NCBI GenBank assembly: GCA_003482555.1
Contig: DMYQ01000132.1
Span: 17,094 to 34,884 of the forward strand
DNA length: 17,791 nt
DNA from: Janthinobacterium sp.
Lineage (GTDB): Bacteria; Pseudomonadota; Gammaproteobacteria; Burkholderiales; Burkholderiaceae_D
Reading direction: 5' to 3'
A program made the position numbers and the translations under genes. The notes beneath the pieces were generated by a model that did not search any database, was not told the DNA's origin, and saw only the letters and a program-made list of their open reading frames with translations. This document shows positions 1 to 6,932 of this stretch, piece by piece; positions within the stretch are counted from its first letter, which is position 1, and the number at the start of each line of letters is the position of its first letter.

Positions 1-462
1 CACCATCAGGATCAGGGTGGCGATGATGGCCTGCATGCCGGCGCCGGCCACCAGGATGCCGTTCCACAGGCCGCACAGCAGCGCCGCGCCCAGGGCCGCC
101 GCCAGCGCGACGAACAAGGGCGTCTTGCTGACGAACACCTGCACGCCGTTTTGCATCTCCAGCGCGCCGCCTATCATGCTGGCGGCGACGGCGCCGCTGA
201 TGGCGACGACGGCGCCGACCGAGATGTCGATGCCGCGGGTGGCGATCACCAGCGTCATGCCCATCGCCACCAGCATCAGCGGCGCGGCGCGGTTCAGGAT
301 GTCGACCACGCTGCCGTACAAGTGGCCGTTCTTGATTTCCAGGTGGAAGAACGCGTGGTTGAACGCCACGTTCACCAGCGCCAGCAGCAACAGCGTGGCG
401 CAGGGCCAGAACAGGCGCTGCCGCGTCGCCGCCGCGGCCCGCGTTTTGAGTGGTGTCGTCAT
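1..462 (-). CDS. ytfT: Sugar ABC transporter permease, YtfT-like (partial, 3' end beyond window)
   Basis: Inner-membrane permease of a CUT2-type sugar ABC importer. The frame is open from an ATG at 462 to the window edge, giving the first 154 residues; the rest lies to the left. A short basic N-terminus is followed by a hydrophobic segment, and then by the stretch DILNRAAPLMLVAMGMTLVI and GIDISVGAVVAISG, which closely follow E. coli YtfT (DILNRAAP...GMTLVIAT.GIDLSVGAV). Near the edge, LWNGILVA and ATLILMV are again as in YtfT. The start overlaps the stop of the upstream ATPase gene by four bases (ATGA), so the two are translationally coupled. Family knowledge: YtfT pairs with a second permease, YjfF, which would be expected just past the left edge. 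Galactofuranose is the known substrate of the E. coli system; ribose or another sugar cannot be excluded. Confidence 0.9.
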   Translation of the reverse strand, partial: MTTPLKTRAAAATRQRLFWPCATLLLLALVNVAFNHAFFHLEIKNGHLYGSVVDILNRAAPLMLVAMGMTLVIATRGIDISVGAVVAISGAVAASMIGGALEMQNGVQVFVSKTPLFVALAAALGAALLCGLWNGILVAGAGMQAIIATLILMV

Positions 463-1967
463 GCCCGGCCTCCGGCGATGAGTCGGTAGATGCCCTGCTC
501 GTCGGTGTCGCCGGCGGCCAGTTCGGCGATCTTGCGGCGGTCGCGCAGCACCGCCACGCGGTCGCTGATGCGCAGCACCTCGCTCATTTCCGAGGAAATG
601 AACAAAATCGCCAGCCCCTTCCTGCATTGAGCAATAATCAATTCCATAATCTCCTGTTTGGCGGCAATGTCGATGCCGCGCGTGGGTTCGTCCAGTATCA
701 GCAGTCGCGGCTCGGTGGCCAGCCAGCGCGCCAGCAGCGCCTTTTGCTGGTTGCCGCCGGAGAGCTGGCCGATCGGCTTTTCCGCGTCCGGCGTGCGGAT
801 GCCGAGCGCGGCGATGTAGCCGTCGGCCAATTCCTTTTGCCGTTTCATCGGCAGGTAGCGCAGCAGGCCGCGCTTGGCCTGCAGCGCCAGGATGATGTTT
901 TCGCGTATCGACAGCTCGGCGATGATGCCGTCGGTCTTGCGCTCCTCCGGACACAGCGCGATGCCGTGGCGCACGGCGTCGCGCGGCGAGCTGAAACGGG
1001 CGCTGCGCCCGCCGATGCGCAGGGCGCCGGCGTCGGCGCGGTCGATGCCGAACAGCAGCCGGGCGATTTCGCTGCGGCCCGAGCCGAGCAAGCCGCCCAG
1101 GCCCAGCACCTGGCCCGGATACAGGTCGAGGTCGAAGGCTTGCACCGAGGCCGCCCGCGCCAGGCCCAGCGCCTGCAGGAAGGGCTGGTTGGCGGCGGCG
1201 CCGGCGGCGGCGCCGGCGGCGCGCGGTATCTGCTCGAGGTCGCGCCCCACCATCTTGTTGATCAGCGTCAGCCGCGGCAGCTCGGCGACCGGGTATTCGC
1301 CCTCGCGGCTGCCGTTGCGCAGCACGGTGATGCGGTCGGCCACGGCGTAGGTCTGGTCGAGGAAGTGGGTGACGAACAGGATCGCCATGCCCTTCCCGCG
1401 CAACTGGCGCATGACGGCGAAGAGGCGCTCGACCTCGCCGTCGTCCAGCGACGAGGTCGGCTCGTCGAGGATCAGGATCTGCGCCTCGGCGCTGACGGCG
1501 CGGGCAATCGCCACCATTTGCTGCACCGCGACCGGATAGGTGGACAGTGTCTGGCTGACGTCGATGTCGATGTTCAGGGTGTGCAGCACGTGGCGGGCCT
1601 GCTGCTCCAGCGCGCGCCAGTCGATGGCGGCGCCGCGCATGGGGAAACGGCCGATGTAAATGTTTTCCGCGACCGACAGGTTCGGGCACAGATTGAGTTC
1701 CTGGTAGACGGTGCTGATGCCGAGCGCCTGGGCCTGCTGCACCGAGGCCGGGCGGATCACTTCGCCGAGCAGTTCGATGCGGCCGGCGTCCGGCTTTTCG
1801 ACGCCGGTCAGCACTTTGATCAGGGTGGACTTGCCGGCGCCGTTCTGGCCCATCAGAACGTGGATTTCACCGGCGAACAGACGTAGGGCCACGTCCGCGA
1901 GGGCGCGCACGCCGGGGTAGGATTTGACGATGCCGCTCATCGCCAGCATGGGCGTGGTGGATTGCAT
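459..1967 (-). CDS. ytfR: Sugar ABC transporter ATP-binding protein, YtfR-like (two ATPase domains)
   Basis: Cytoplasmic ATPase of 502 residues that powers the sugar importer; CUT2 ATPases are fused tandem ABC domains of about 500 residues, as here. The first domain has Walker A GQNGAGKST (residues 40-48), a Q-loop in STVYQELNLCPNLSV, and Walker B ILILDEPTSSLD. Its signature region (VAVQQMVAIARA) is degenerate, as in this family. The second domain has a degenerate Walker A (GLLGSGRSE), the canonical signature LSGGNQQKALLARWL and Walker B LLILDEPTRGID. The stretches FVTHFLDQTYAVADRITVLR and EERKTDGIIAELSIRENIIL are nearly those of E. coli YtfR. The start has an AAAGG-type ribosome site 7 bases upstream; a second in-frame ATG lies seven codons in. 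It lies downstream of the binding-protein gene and overlaps the permease gene by four bases. Substrate specificity is inferred from homology only. Confidence 0.95.
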   Translation of the reverse strand: MQSTTPMLAMSGIVKSYPGVRALADVALRLFAGEIHVLMGQNGAGKSTLIKVLTGVEKPDAGRIELLGEVIRPASVQQAQALGISTVYQELNLCPNLSVAENIYIGRFPMRGAAIDWRALEQQARHVLHTLNIDIDVSQTLSTYPVAVQQMVAIARAVSAEAQILILDEPTSSLDDGEVERLFAVMRQLRGKGMAILFVTHFLDQTYAVADRITVLRNGSREGEYPVAELPRLTLINKMVGRDLEQIPRAAGAAAGAAANQPFLQALGLARAASVQAFDLDLYPGQVLGLGGLLGSGRSEIARLLFGIDRADAGALRIGGRSARFSSPRDAVRHGIALCPEERKTDGIIAELSIRENIILALQAKRGLLRYLPMKRQKELADGYIAALGIRTPDAEKPIGQLSGGNQQKALLARWLATEPRLLILDEPTRGIDIAAKQEIMELIIAQCRKGLAILFISSEMSEVLRISDRVAVLRDRRKIAELAAGDTDEQGIYRLIAGGRA

Positions 1968-2017
1968 GCTTGCCTTTCAGAGGGGGGGGAACAGGAGCGC
2001 CGGGGACGGTGATAAAA

Positions 2018-2078
2018 ACCAAGGGCGTGAAGCGGGGCACAGACTCGTGGGGTCTGCCCCCAGATTCACGCTCTTGGT
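2018..2078. repeat. Imperfect REP-like palindrome between binding-protein and ATPase genes
   Basis: Outer arms at 2018-2031 (ACCAAGGGCGTGAA) and 2065-2078 (TTCACGCTCTTGGT) pair at 13 of 14 positions. Inside them, GGGGC-AC-AGAC (2034-2044) pairs with GTCTGCCCC (2052-2060), leaving a two-base bulge. In RNA this forms a long hairpin in the 163-base gap between the ytfQ-like stop and the ytfR-like start. No T-tract follows, so it is not a classic terminator. Stem-loops at this position in binding-protein-dependent operons are known to protect upstream mRNA and lower downstream expression, giving excess binding protein. That role is inferred here. The GGGGTCTG core resembles the motif in the palindrome at 15335-15397. 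Confidence 0.6.
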
Positions 2079-2130
2079 CGTATTGCGTCTGCGGCCCCTC
2101 GGTACGAACTGCGATGAATGCTGGCTGCGA

Positions 2131-3087
2131 TTAATACTTGCGGTTCGGGAATTCCTTGGCGGCCACTTCCATCGGGAAGATGCCCTCTTCGGTGACGATG
2201 CGCTTCGGCACGGTTTTGCCGGCCAACACGTCGCGCGCGACCGAGATCAATTGCGGGCCCAGCAGCGGGCTGCACTCGATGGTCACGTTCAGCTTGCCGG
2301 CAATCATCGCCTCGAACGCGCCCTTGACGCCGTCAATCGACACCACGACGATGTCCTTGGCCGGTTTCAGGCCCGCTTCCTCGATCGCCTGGATGGCGCC
2401 GATAGCCATGTCGTCGTTATGCGCGTACAACACGTTGATCGACTTGCCCTCGGCCTTGAGGAAAGCCTCCATCACTTCCTTGCCCTTGGTGCGGGTGAAG
2501 TCGCCGGTTTGCGAGCGCACGATCTTGAAGTTGGCTTGCTTGGAAATGATTTCCTCGAAACCCTTCTTGCGGTCGATGGCCGGGGCCGAACCGACGGTGC
2601 CCTGCAGTTCGACGATGTTCACCGGCGCGGTGCTGCCCTTGTACTTTTCCACCAGCCAGCGGCCGGCCTTGCGGCCCTCTTCGGTGAAGTCCGAGCCGAT
2701 CATCGTCACGTACAGCGAATCGTCCTTGCTATCGACGCCGCGGTCGGTCAGGATCACCGGGATCTTGGCGGCCTTGGCTTCCTTCAGCACGGTGTCCCAG
2801 CCCGACTCGACGACCGGCGAGAAGGCAATCACGTCAACCTTTTGGGCGATGTAGGAGCGGATCGCCTTGATCTGGTTTTCCTGCTTTTGCTGGGCGTCGG
2901 AGAACTTCAGTGTCACGCCCTCTTTCTGCGCGGTGCTCTTGATGGACTGGGTGTTGGCGGTGCGCCATTCGCTTTCGGCGCCCACTTGCGCGAAGCCGAG
3001 CACCATCTTCTTGTCGGCCGCATGTGCCGACGCGACGGCGCCGGCCACCAACAACATCAAGAAAAGGATTTTTTTGCATGGGTTCAT
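2131..3087 (-). CDS. ytfQ: Periplasmic sugar-binding protein of the ABC importer, YtfQ-like
   Basis: Secreted substrate-binding protein of 318 residues, type I periplasmic-binding fold (Peripla_BP_4). A signal peptide covers residues 1-23 (basic MNPCKK, hydrophobic LFLMLLVAGAVA, likely cleavage after AHA). The mature start KKMVLGFAQVGAESEWR, the stretch DAQQKQENQIKAIRSY, then VVELQGTVGSAPAIDRKKGF, SQTGDFTRTKGKEVMEAF and YAHNDDMAIGAIQAIEEAGL are near-identical to E. coli YtfQ, the galactofuranose-binding protein. The frame is open 55 codons further upstream, but the ATG at 3087 is preferred because the signal peptide begins there and a GGAGA ribosome site lies just upstream. It is the first gene of the importer operon, followed by a palindrome and the ATPase gene. 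Substrate identity is inferred from homology and untested here. Confidence 0.95.
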   Translation of the reverse strand: MNPCKKILFLMLLVAGAVASAHAADKKMVLGFAQVGAESEWRTANTQSIKSTAQKEGVTLKFSDAQQKQENQIKAIRSYIAQKVDVIAFSPVVESGWDTVLKEAKAAKIPVILTDRGVDSKDDSLYVTMIGSDFTEEGRKAGRWLVEKYKGSTAPVNIVELQGTVGSAPAIDRKKGFEEIISKQANFKIVRSQTGDFTRTKGKEVMEAFLKAEGKSINVLYAHNDDMAIGAIQAIEEAGLKPAKDIVVVSIDGVKGAFEAMIAGKLNVTIECSPLLGPQLISVARDVLAGKTVPKRIVTEEGIFPMEVAAKEFPNRKY

Positions 3088-3174
3088 TTTTGTGTCTCCA
3101 TCATTTACTCGGCAAATAACGGTGCCGAAATCCGCTTGGCACCATGGATGGACGCCGATGTTGTTCTGAAAACG

Positions 3175-3229
3175 ATAGTAGATCCCCAACCGATACCAGT
3201 CCAATAATAAATTATTGATAAGGGATACC
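3175..3229 (-). promoter_or_regulatory. Candidate promoter and operator for the sugar importer operon
   Basis: On the minus strand, TTGGAC (3199-3204) and TACTAT (3175-3180) are 18 bases apart and fit a sigma-70 -35/-10 pair about 90 bases before the ytfQ-like start. A 16-base palindrome, CAATAATAAATTATTG (3202-3217), overlaps the -35 element. A direct repeat GATACC occurs at 3192-3197 and 3224-3229, 32 bases or about three helical turns apart. This AT-rich island stands out from the GC-rich surroundings. A sugar-responsive regulator binding here is inference; none is encoded next to the operon within the window. Confidence 0.35.
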
Positions 3230-3282
3230 GCTTTGTGTATGGAGGAAAACAATGCAGCCCTGTTGCAAAAAAACCCGCTCCT

Positions 3283-3310
3283 TTGAGAAACGCCCCTTCT
3301 GGGCTAATCT
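3283..3310 (+). promoter_or_regulatory. Candidate glsA promoter
   Basis: TTGAGA (3283-3288) matches the -35 consensus at 5 of 6 positions. TAATCT (3305-3310), 16 bases on, is a weak -10. Transcription would start near 3317, which leaves the GTG at 3311 outside the mRNA and supports the ATG at 3338 as glsA start. The -10 is weak, so this is tentative. Confidence 0.35.
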
Positions 3311-3337
3311 GTGAACCCCACGACTCCCCGGCTCCCC

Positions 3338-4264
3338 ATGACCGCTGCCATTGACTACCCGGCCATCCTGGCCACCATCCAGGCCGAAGTGCAACCCTTG
3401 CTCGCCCACGGCAAGGTGGCCAGCTACATTCCCGAGCTCTCGACCGTGTCGCCGCAGCATTTCGGCATGGCCGTCTACCGCCTCAACGGCGAGACCCACG
3501 AGATCGGCGACGCCCAGCAAAAGTTTTCGCTGCAAAGCGTGACCAAGCTGTTTGCGCTGGCGCTGGCCTTCTCGCGCGAAGGCGACGCCATCTGGGCGCG
3601 GGTCGGCCGCGAACCCTCGGGCAACCCGTTCAACTCCCTGGTGCAACTGGAATACGAACGCGGCAAGCCGCGCAATCCCTTCATCAACGCCGGCGCGTTG
3701 GTGATTAACGACATTTTGTCGAGCCGCTTCGTGCAGTCGGACATCGCCATCCTGCAATTTGCGCGCATGATCGCGGCCCAGCCGCAAATCGACTTCGACA
3801 CGACGGTGGCGCAATCGGAGCGCGAGACGGCGCACCGCAACTACGCCATCGCCCACCTGATGAAAGACTTCGGGAATTTGCACAATCCGGTCAAGAGCGT
3901 GATCGACAGCTATTGCCGGCAATGCTCGATCAGCATGACCTGCGCCGAACTGGCCAAGGCCGGCAGCTTCCTGGCCAACCACGGCACGGTGCCGTGGAGC
4001 GGCGCGCAGATCCTCGACGCCAGCTCGGCGAAGCGGCTGAACGCGCTGATGCTGACCTGCGGGACCTATGACGCGGCGGGCGATTTCGCCTACCGCGTGG
4101 GCTTGCCGGCGAAAAGCGGCGTGGGCGGCGGGATTCTGGCGCTGGTGCCGGGGGAACTGGCAGTGGCGGTGTGGTCGCCGGGACTCGATGCCAACGGCAA
4201 CTCGCTGGCCGGCACCTACGCGCTGGAGCGCTTCACCACCTTGACGGCGCGCTCCATCTTCTAA
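3338..4264 (+). CDS. glsA: Glutaminase (GlsA, serine-dependent beta-lactamase fold)
   Basis: Cytoplasmic glutaminase that hydrolyses L-glutamine to glutamate and ammonia. The 308 residues from the ATG at 3338 equal the length of E. coli YneH/GlsA2. Family motifs are present in order: GKVASYIPEL (residues 26-35), the catalytic Ser-x-x-Lys in FSLQSVTK (S67, K70), PSGNPFNSLVQLE, PRNPFINAGALVI, and the C-terminal VGLPAKSGVGGGI plus AVWSPGLDANGNSLAG. An in-frame GTG at 3311 would add nine residues, but neither start has a strong ribosome site, and length plus the candidate promoter favour the ATG. The gene is divergent from the sugar importer operon. The last 25 bases before the stop recur, with one mismatch, about 130 bases downstream, next to a regulator remnant. 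Known roles of such enzymes are nitrogen supply and ammonia release against acid stress; nothing local points to one or the other. Confidence 0.95.
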   Translation: MTAAIDYPAILATIQAEVQPLLAHGKVASYIPELSTVSPQHFGMAVYRLNGETHEIGDAQQKFSLQSVTKLFALALAFSREGDAIWARVGREPSGNPFNSLVQLEYERGKPRNPFINAGALVINDILSSRFVQSDIAILQFARMIAAQPQIDFDTTVAQSERETAHRNYAIAHLMKDFGNLHNPVKSVIDSYCRQCSISMTCAELAKAGSFLANHGTVPWSGAQILDASSAKRLNALMLTCGTYDAAGDFAYRVGLPAKSGVGGGILALVPGELAVAVWSPGLDANGNSLAGTYALERFTTLTARSIF

Positions 4265-4391
4265 GCAGTCCTGAGTTGCTAGTTCGTTGACAAATAAAAG
4301 GACACCAGGGGGCAGCGCCCGCCGGGTCGGCGTTGTGTTGCTTGAGTCGATAGGGTGGCGCCATGTCACCTTGACGGCGCGCCCCATCTTC
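4237..4391 (+). repeat. 25-base direct repeat: glsA 3' end duplicated downstream
   Basis: Copy one, 4237-4261, is the end of glsA coding sequence (begins CACCTTGACGGCGCG). Copy two is 4367-4391. They match at 24 of 25 positions, with T in the first and C in the second at the sole difference. The 105 bases between them contain no gene I can recognise. Right after copy two, CCCCATC (4382-4388) and GATGGGG (4395-4401) form a 7-bp hairpin with a six-base loop and no T-tract. The arrangement looks like a duplication or deletion scar joining glsA to the regulator remnant that follows. Confidence 0.7.
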
Positions 4392-4395
4392 GAGG

Positions 4396-4948
4396 ATGGG
4401 GAGCCGGCCTGGTGACCATTGCGCCTCCTCAGAGGGCGGTGATCGGTGCTTCCTGTCCGGCCGGCATGTCGTCGAAACTGTAGTCGAGCAACATGTGCGC
4501 CGTCTGGCCATTGCCGCCGAAGTCGAGCCGCTGACGCAGGTCAAGATGATATGCGCGATGCACGAGGGCCACCGCCTCGCCAAGCAGGAAAGGATCACGC
4601 CGCGCGACCTGGAGGGCGAGAACATGATCGGCTCGATACCGGTGGCGGCGCAGCACTACGGCCTCGAGCAGGACACCCTGAACCAGGCCGGCACGCGGGT
4701 GCGCCACGTGATCAAGACCCACACCTCGCACACCCGCTACGCGATGGTGGCGAACCGGCTCGGCCTGTCCATCGTCGAGCCGTTCGCGGCGAAGATCTGG
4801 AGCCGCCACGGCGTGGTGGTGCGGCCGTTCTCGGGCGACATCAGCTACGACTACGTGCTGGCCTACCCGGGCGGCAGCATCCGCTCCGGGTTGATGCACG
4901 ATTTCCGCGACGCCGCGCTGACCGTGGCCAAAAACTACTGGGGCTTAC
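4396..4948 (+). pseudogene. LysR-family regulator remnant (effector-binding domain only)
   Basis: An open frame here encodes the C-terminal part of a LysR-type transcription regulator. The recognisable part starts near 4470 (VVEQHVRRLAIAAEVEPLTQ) and continues with VKMICAMHEGHRLAKQERIT, PRDLEGENMIG, TSHTRYAMVANRLGLSIVEP and YDYVLAYPGGSIRSGL, typical of the substrate-binding fold. The N-terminal winged helix-turn-helix (about the first 60-90 residues of a usual 300) is absent, so it cannot act as a normal DNA-binding regulator. The sequence from 4396 to about 4470 resembles nothing I know. No stop follows the domain: the frame runs on to 5067 across the opposite-strand response regulator gene, implying loss of the original stop. 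The absence of frameshifts within the domain suggests recent decay. No convincing ribosome site was seen at the ATG at 4396. Confidence 0.7.
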
Positions 4949-5617
4949 TTAGTCCGCCAAGCCGCTCGACGCAGACTTGCCGATGCCGTGTTCGACGGCG
5001 TACACGGCGATTTGCACGCGGCTGCTCAGCTGCAGCTTCTTCAAGATGTTTTGCACGTGGATCTTGACGGTACTCTCGGCCACCGTCATTTTGCGGGCGA
5101 TTTCCTTGTTGCTCAAGCCGCGGGCCAGGAAAATCATCGCCTCGCGCTCGCGCGGCGTGAGTTTGTCGTTGCCGGGCACGAGCGCTTCCGCCCGCGCCGA
5201 GCGAAATTGCGCGACCAGCTTGGCCGTCATCGACTCGGCGATCACGGCTTCGCCGGCGACGGCGCGCTTGATCGACTGCACCAGATGCCCGGCCTCGATA
5301 TTTTTCAGCAGATAGCCGCGGGCGCCACCGCGCAGCGCCGCGCCCAGGTCTTCCGCCTCTTCCGACACGGTCAGCATCAGCACCGCCGTGCGCGGCAAGT
5401 CTTCCAGTATCAATTGCAGCGCGTCCAGTCCGGACAGGCCGGGCAAGTGCAAATCCATCAGCACCACGTCCGGTTTCAGCTGCTTGGCGCGCTTGACCGC
5501 CTCCAGGCCGTCGCCGGCCTCGCCCACCACCTCGAAGGCCGGCTCGCCCTGCAACAGCAACTTCACGCCGCTGCGCAGCAGGGTATGGTCATCGACCAGC
5601 AATATCTTGATTGTCAT
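4949..5617 (-). CDS. NarL/FixJ-family response regulator
   Basis: Cytoplasmic transcription regulator of 222 residues with a receiver domain followed by a LuxR-type helix-turn-helix. Receiver features: acidic pair D9-D10 in LLVDDHTLLRSG, phosphoacceptor D55 in VVLMDLHLPG, conserved Thr in LMLTVSE, and conserved Lys in GYLLKNI. The output domain (about residues 150-210) reads LTPREREAMIFLARGLSNKE then IARKMTVAESTVKIHVQNIL, which is classic NarL/LuxR. The frame is open further upstream into the kinase gene, but the ATG at 5617 begins directly with the receiver fold and gives the usual NarL length. It lies 25 bases downstream of the histidine kinase gene, so the two form a cognate pair in one operon. 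The target genes are unknown; the name NarL would imply nitrate control, which the context does not support. Confidence 0.93.
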   Translation of the reverse strand: MTIKILLVDDHTLLRSGVKLLLQGEPAFEVVGEAGDGLEAVKRAKQLKPDVVLMDLHLPGLSGLDALQLILEDLPRTAVLMLTVSEEAEDLGAALRGGARGYLLKNIEAGHLVQSIKRAVAGEAVIAESMTAKLVAQFRSARAEALVPGNDKLTPREREAMIFLARGLSNKEIARKMTVAESTVKIHVQNILKKLQLSSRVQIAVYAVEHGIGKSASSGLAD

Positions 5618-5642
5618 GCGAACGGGCTTTCGAAAATGTGGT

Positions 5643-6863
5643 TCACGCGACGACCCGGGCGGCGCGCCCCAGGTGCAGGGAAATCGTGGTGCCGGCGCCG
5701 GGCGCGCTGACGATGTCGAGGCGCGCGCCCAGGCGTTCGGCGCGCTCGCGCATGATGTGCAGGCCGACCTGTTCGCCGGACTGTTCCAGCGCCGGCCGCG
5801 GTGCGAAACCGCAGCCGTCGTCGCGCACCACCAGGCTGAAATCGCGGCCATTGTCCAGGCTCACGGCGATGGCGCCGGCGCCGGCGTGCTTGCGGATATT
5901 CGACAGCGCCTCTTGCAGGATGAACAGCACCTGCAATTGCTGGCCGGGCGCCAGCGGCGCGCCGCCATCCTTGACTTCGACCGTGCAGGCGATGCCGCTG
6001 GCGCGCTCGAACTTGCTCAGCACTTCGCGCAACTTGCCGGCCACGTCGGCGCCCGGCCAGCGGGTGCGGAAATTGGCCAGCAACTCGCGCACGTCGCCAT
6101 AGCTTTCATCGATCCCCGCGCGCAGCAGCGGCAGCAAGCTGGCGGCATCGCTCAGGCTGTCGCGCGCCACCGCCTTCTCCAGCATCTGCACTTGCAGATT
6201 CAGCAAATTCAAGCCCTGGGCTATGCTGTCGTGCAAACCCTGGGCCAGCAGGCTGCGCTCCTGGGCGACGGCCAATTCCTGTTCCAGTGCGACCAGGCGG
6301 CGGTTCTCGATGGCCGCGCCCAGGTGCAAGCCGAGGCCGGTCAGCAGGCGCCGCTGCGCCGCGTCCAGCCCGTTGCGCCGCGCGAAGTGCAGGGAAAAAC
6401 TGCCGATCGCCTCTTCCCTGGCGACGATGGGAAACACCGCCAGCGAGGCGAAGCCCTCTTCCTGGCAACTGTAGGATGGCGGCTGCTTCAAGGTGGCGAA
6501 GTCGCGGATCACGATGACGCCGCGCACCAGCGCCGCGCCGCACAGGCAGTCGTCCACCTTGATGCAGTGTTCCCGCTCGATCAATCGCTCGGACACGCCG
6601 GCGTGGACCACCACGTGCACCGTGCCGCGCGCACTGTCGAGGGTGCGCACGGTGCCGCCGTCGGCCCCGGCGAAGGCCATCAAGCGCTGCAAAAAACCGC
6701 GGCACAATTGCTCGACCCCGCCCGGCCCGGACAGCAGCGCCGTGATGTCGAGCAGCGCCTCGATCTGTCTTTCCTGCGCGCGCGCGCGAGCCCCCACCGG
6801 CTTGCGCCCGGGGGCGCGGCCGGTGGGCGGCTGCTTGGATGCGACGCGGCGTGGCGGCTTCAT
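5643..6863 (-). CDS. Soluble GAF-domain histidine kinase of the NarX/HisKA_3 type
   Basis: Sensor kinase of 406 residues with no hydrophobic segment, so probably cytosolic. Order: basic N-terminus (1-30), GAF domain (about 35-195), dimerisation/phosphoacceptor helix with H211 in GLHDSIAQGLNLLNLQVQML (very like NarX), then HATPase domain with N-box QEALSNIRKHA (N322), G1 DDGCGF (348-353) and GLHIMRERAERLGARL. The GAF domain carries C100, C106 and C108 in HCIKVDDCLCG, plus C133, which could sense redox state or bind metal. E. coli NarX also has a cysteine-rich linker, but this protein lacks its membrane sensor. The ATG at 6863 is chosen; an in-frame GTG at 6899 would add 12 residues, and neither has a clear ribosome site. 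It lies between a DJ-1/PfpI gene upstream and the response regulator gene downstream, all on the same strand. Confidence 0.9.
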   Translation of the reverse strand: MKPPRRVASKQPPTGRAPGRKPVGARARAQERQIEALLDITALLSGPGGVEQLCRGFLQRLMAFAGADGGTVRTLDSARGTVHVVVHAGVSERLIEREHCIKVDDCLCGAALVRGVIVIRDFATLKQPPSYSCQEEGFASLAVFPIVAREEAIGSFSLHFARRNGLDAAQRRLLTGLGLHLGAAIENRRLVALEQELAVAQERSLLAQGLHDSIAQGLNLLNLQVQMLEKAVARDSLSDAASLLPLLRAGIDESYGDVRELLANFRTRWPGADVAGKLREVLSKFERASGIACTVEVKDGGAPLAPGQQLQVLFILQEALSNIRKHAGAGAIAVSLDNGRDFSLVVRDDGCGFAPRPALEQSGEQVGLHIMRERAERLGARLDIVSAPGAGTTISLHLGRAARVVA

Positions 6864-6932
6864 GCTGGGTACTCGAAAAGGATGGAAAAGGTTCACCACC
6901 CGACATCATCGCACGCCGGCCGCACGCCGGGC

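Noticed and set aside
3311..3337. GTG at 3311 as glsA start
   Set aside because: It abuts a candidate -10 and would add nine residues beyond the usual family length, with no ribosome site.
3212..4387. 391-codon minus-strand frame opposite glsA
   Set aside because: Shadow of glsA, whose motifs and length are fully convincing.
4949..5851. Longer response regulator starting at 5851
   Set aside because: The extra 78 residues are read out of frame from the kinase gene and match no receiver domain; the ATG at 5617 begins exactly with the receiver.
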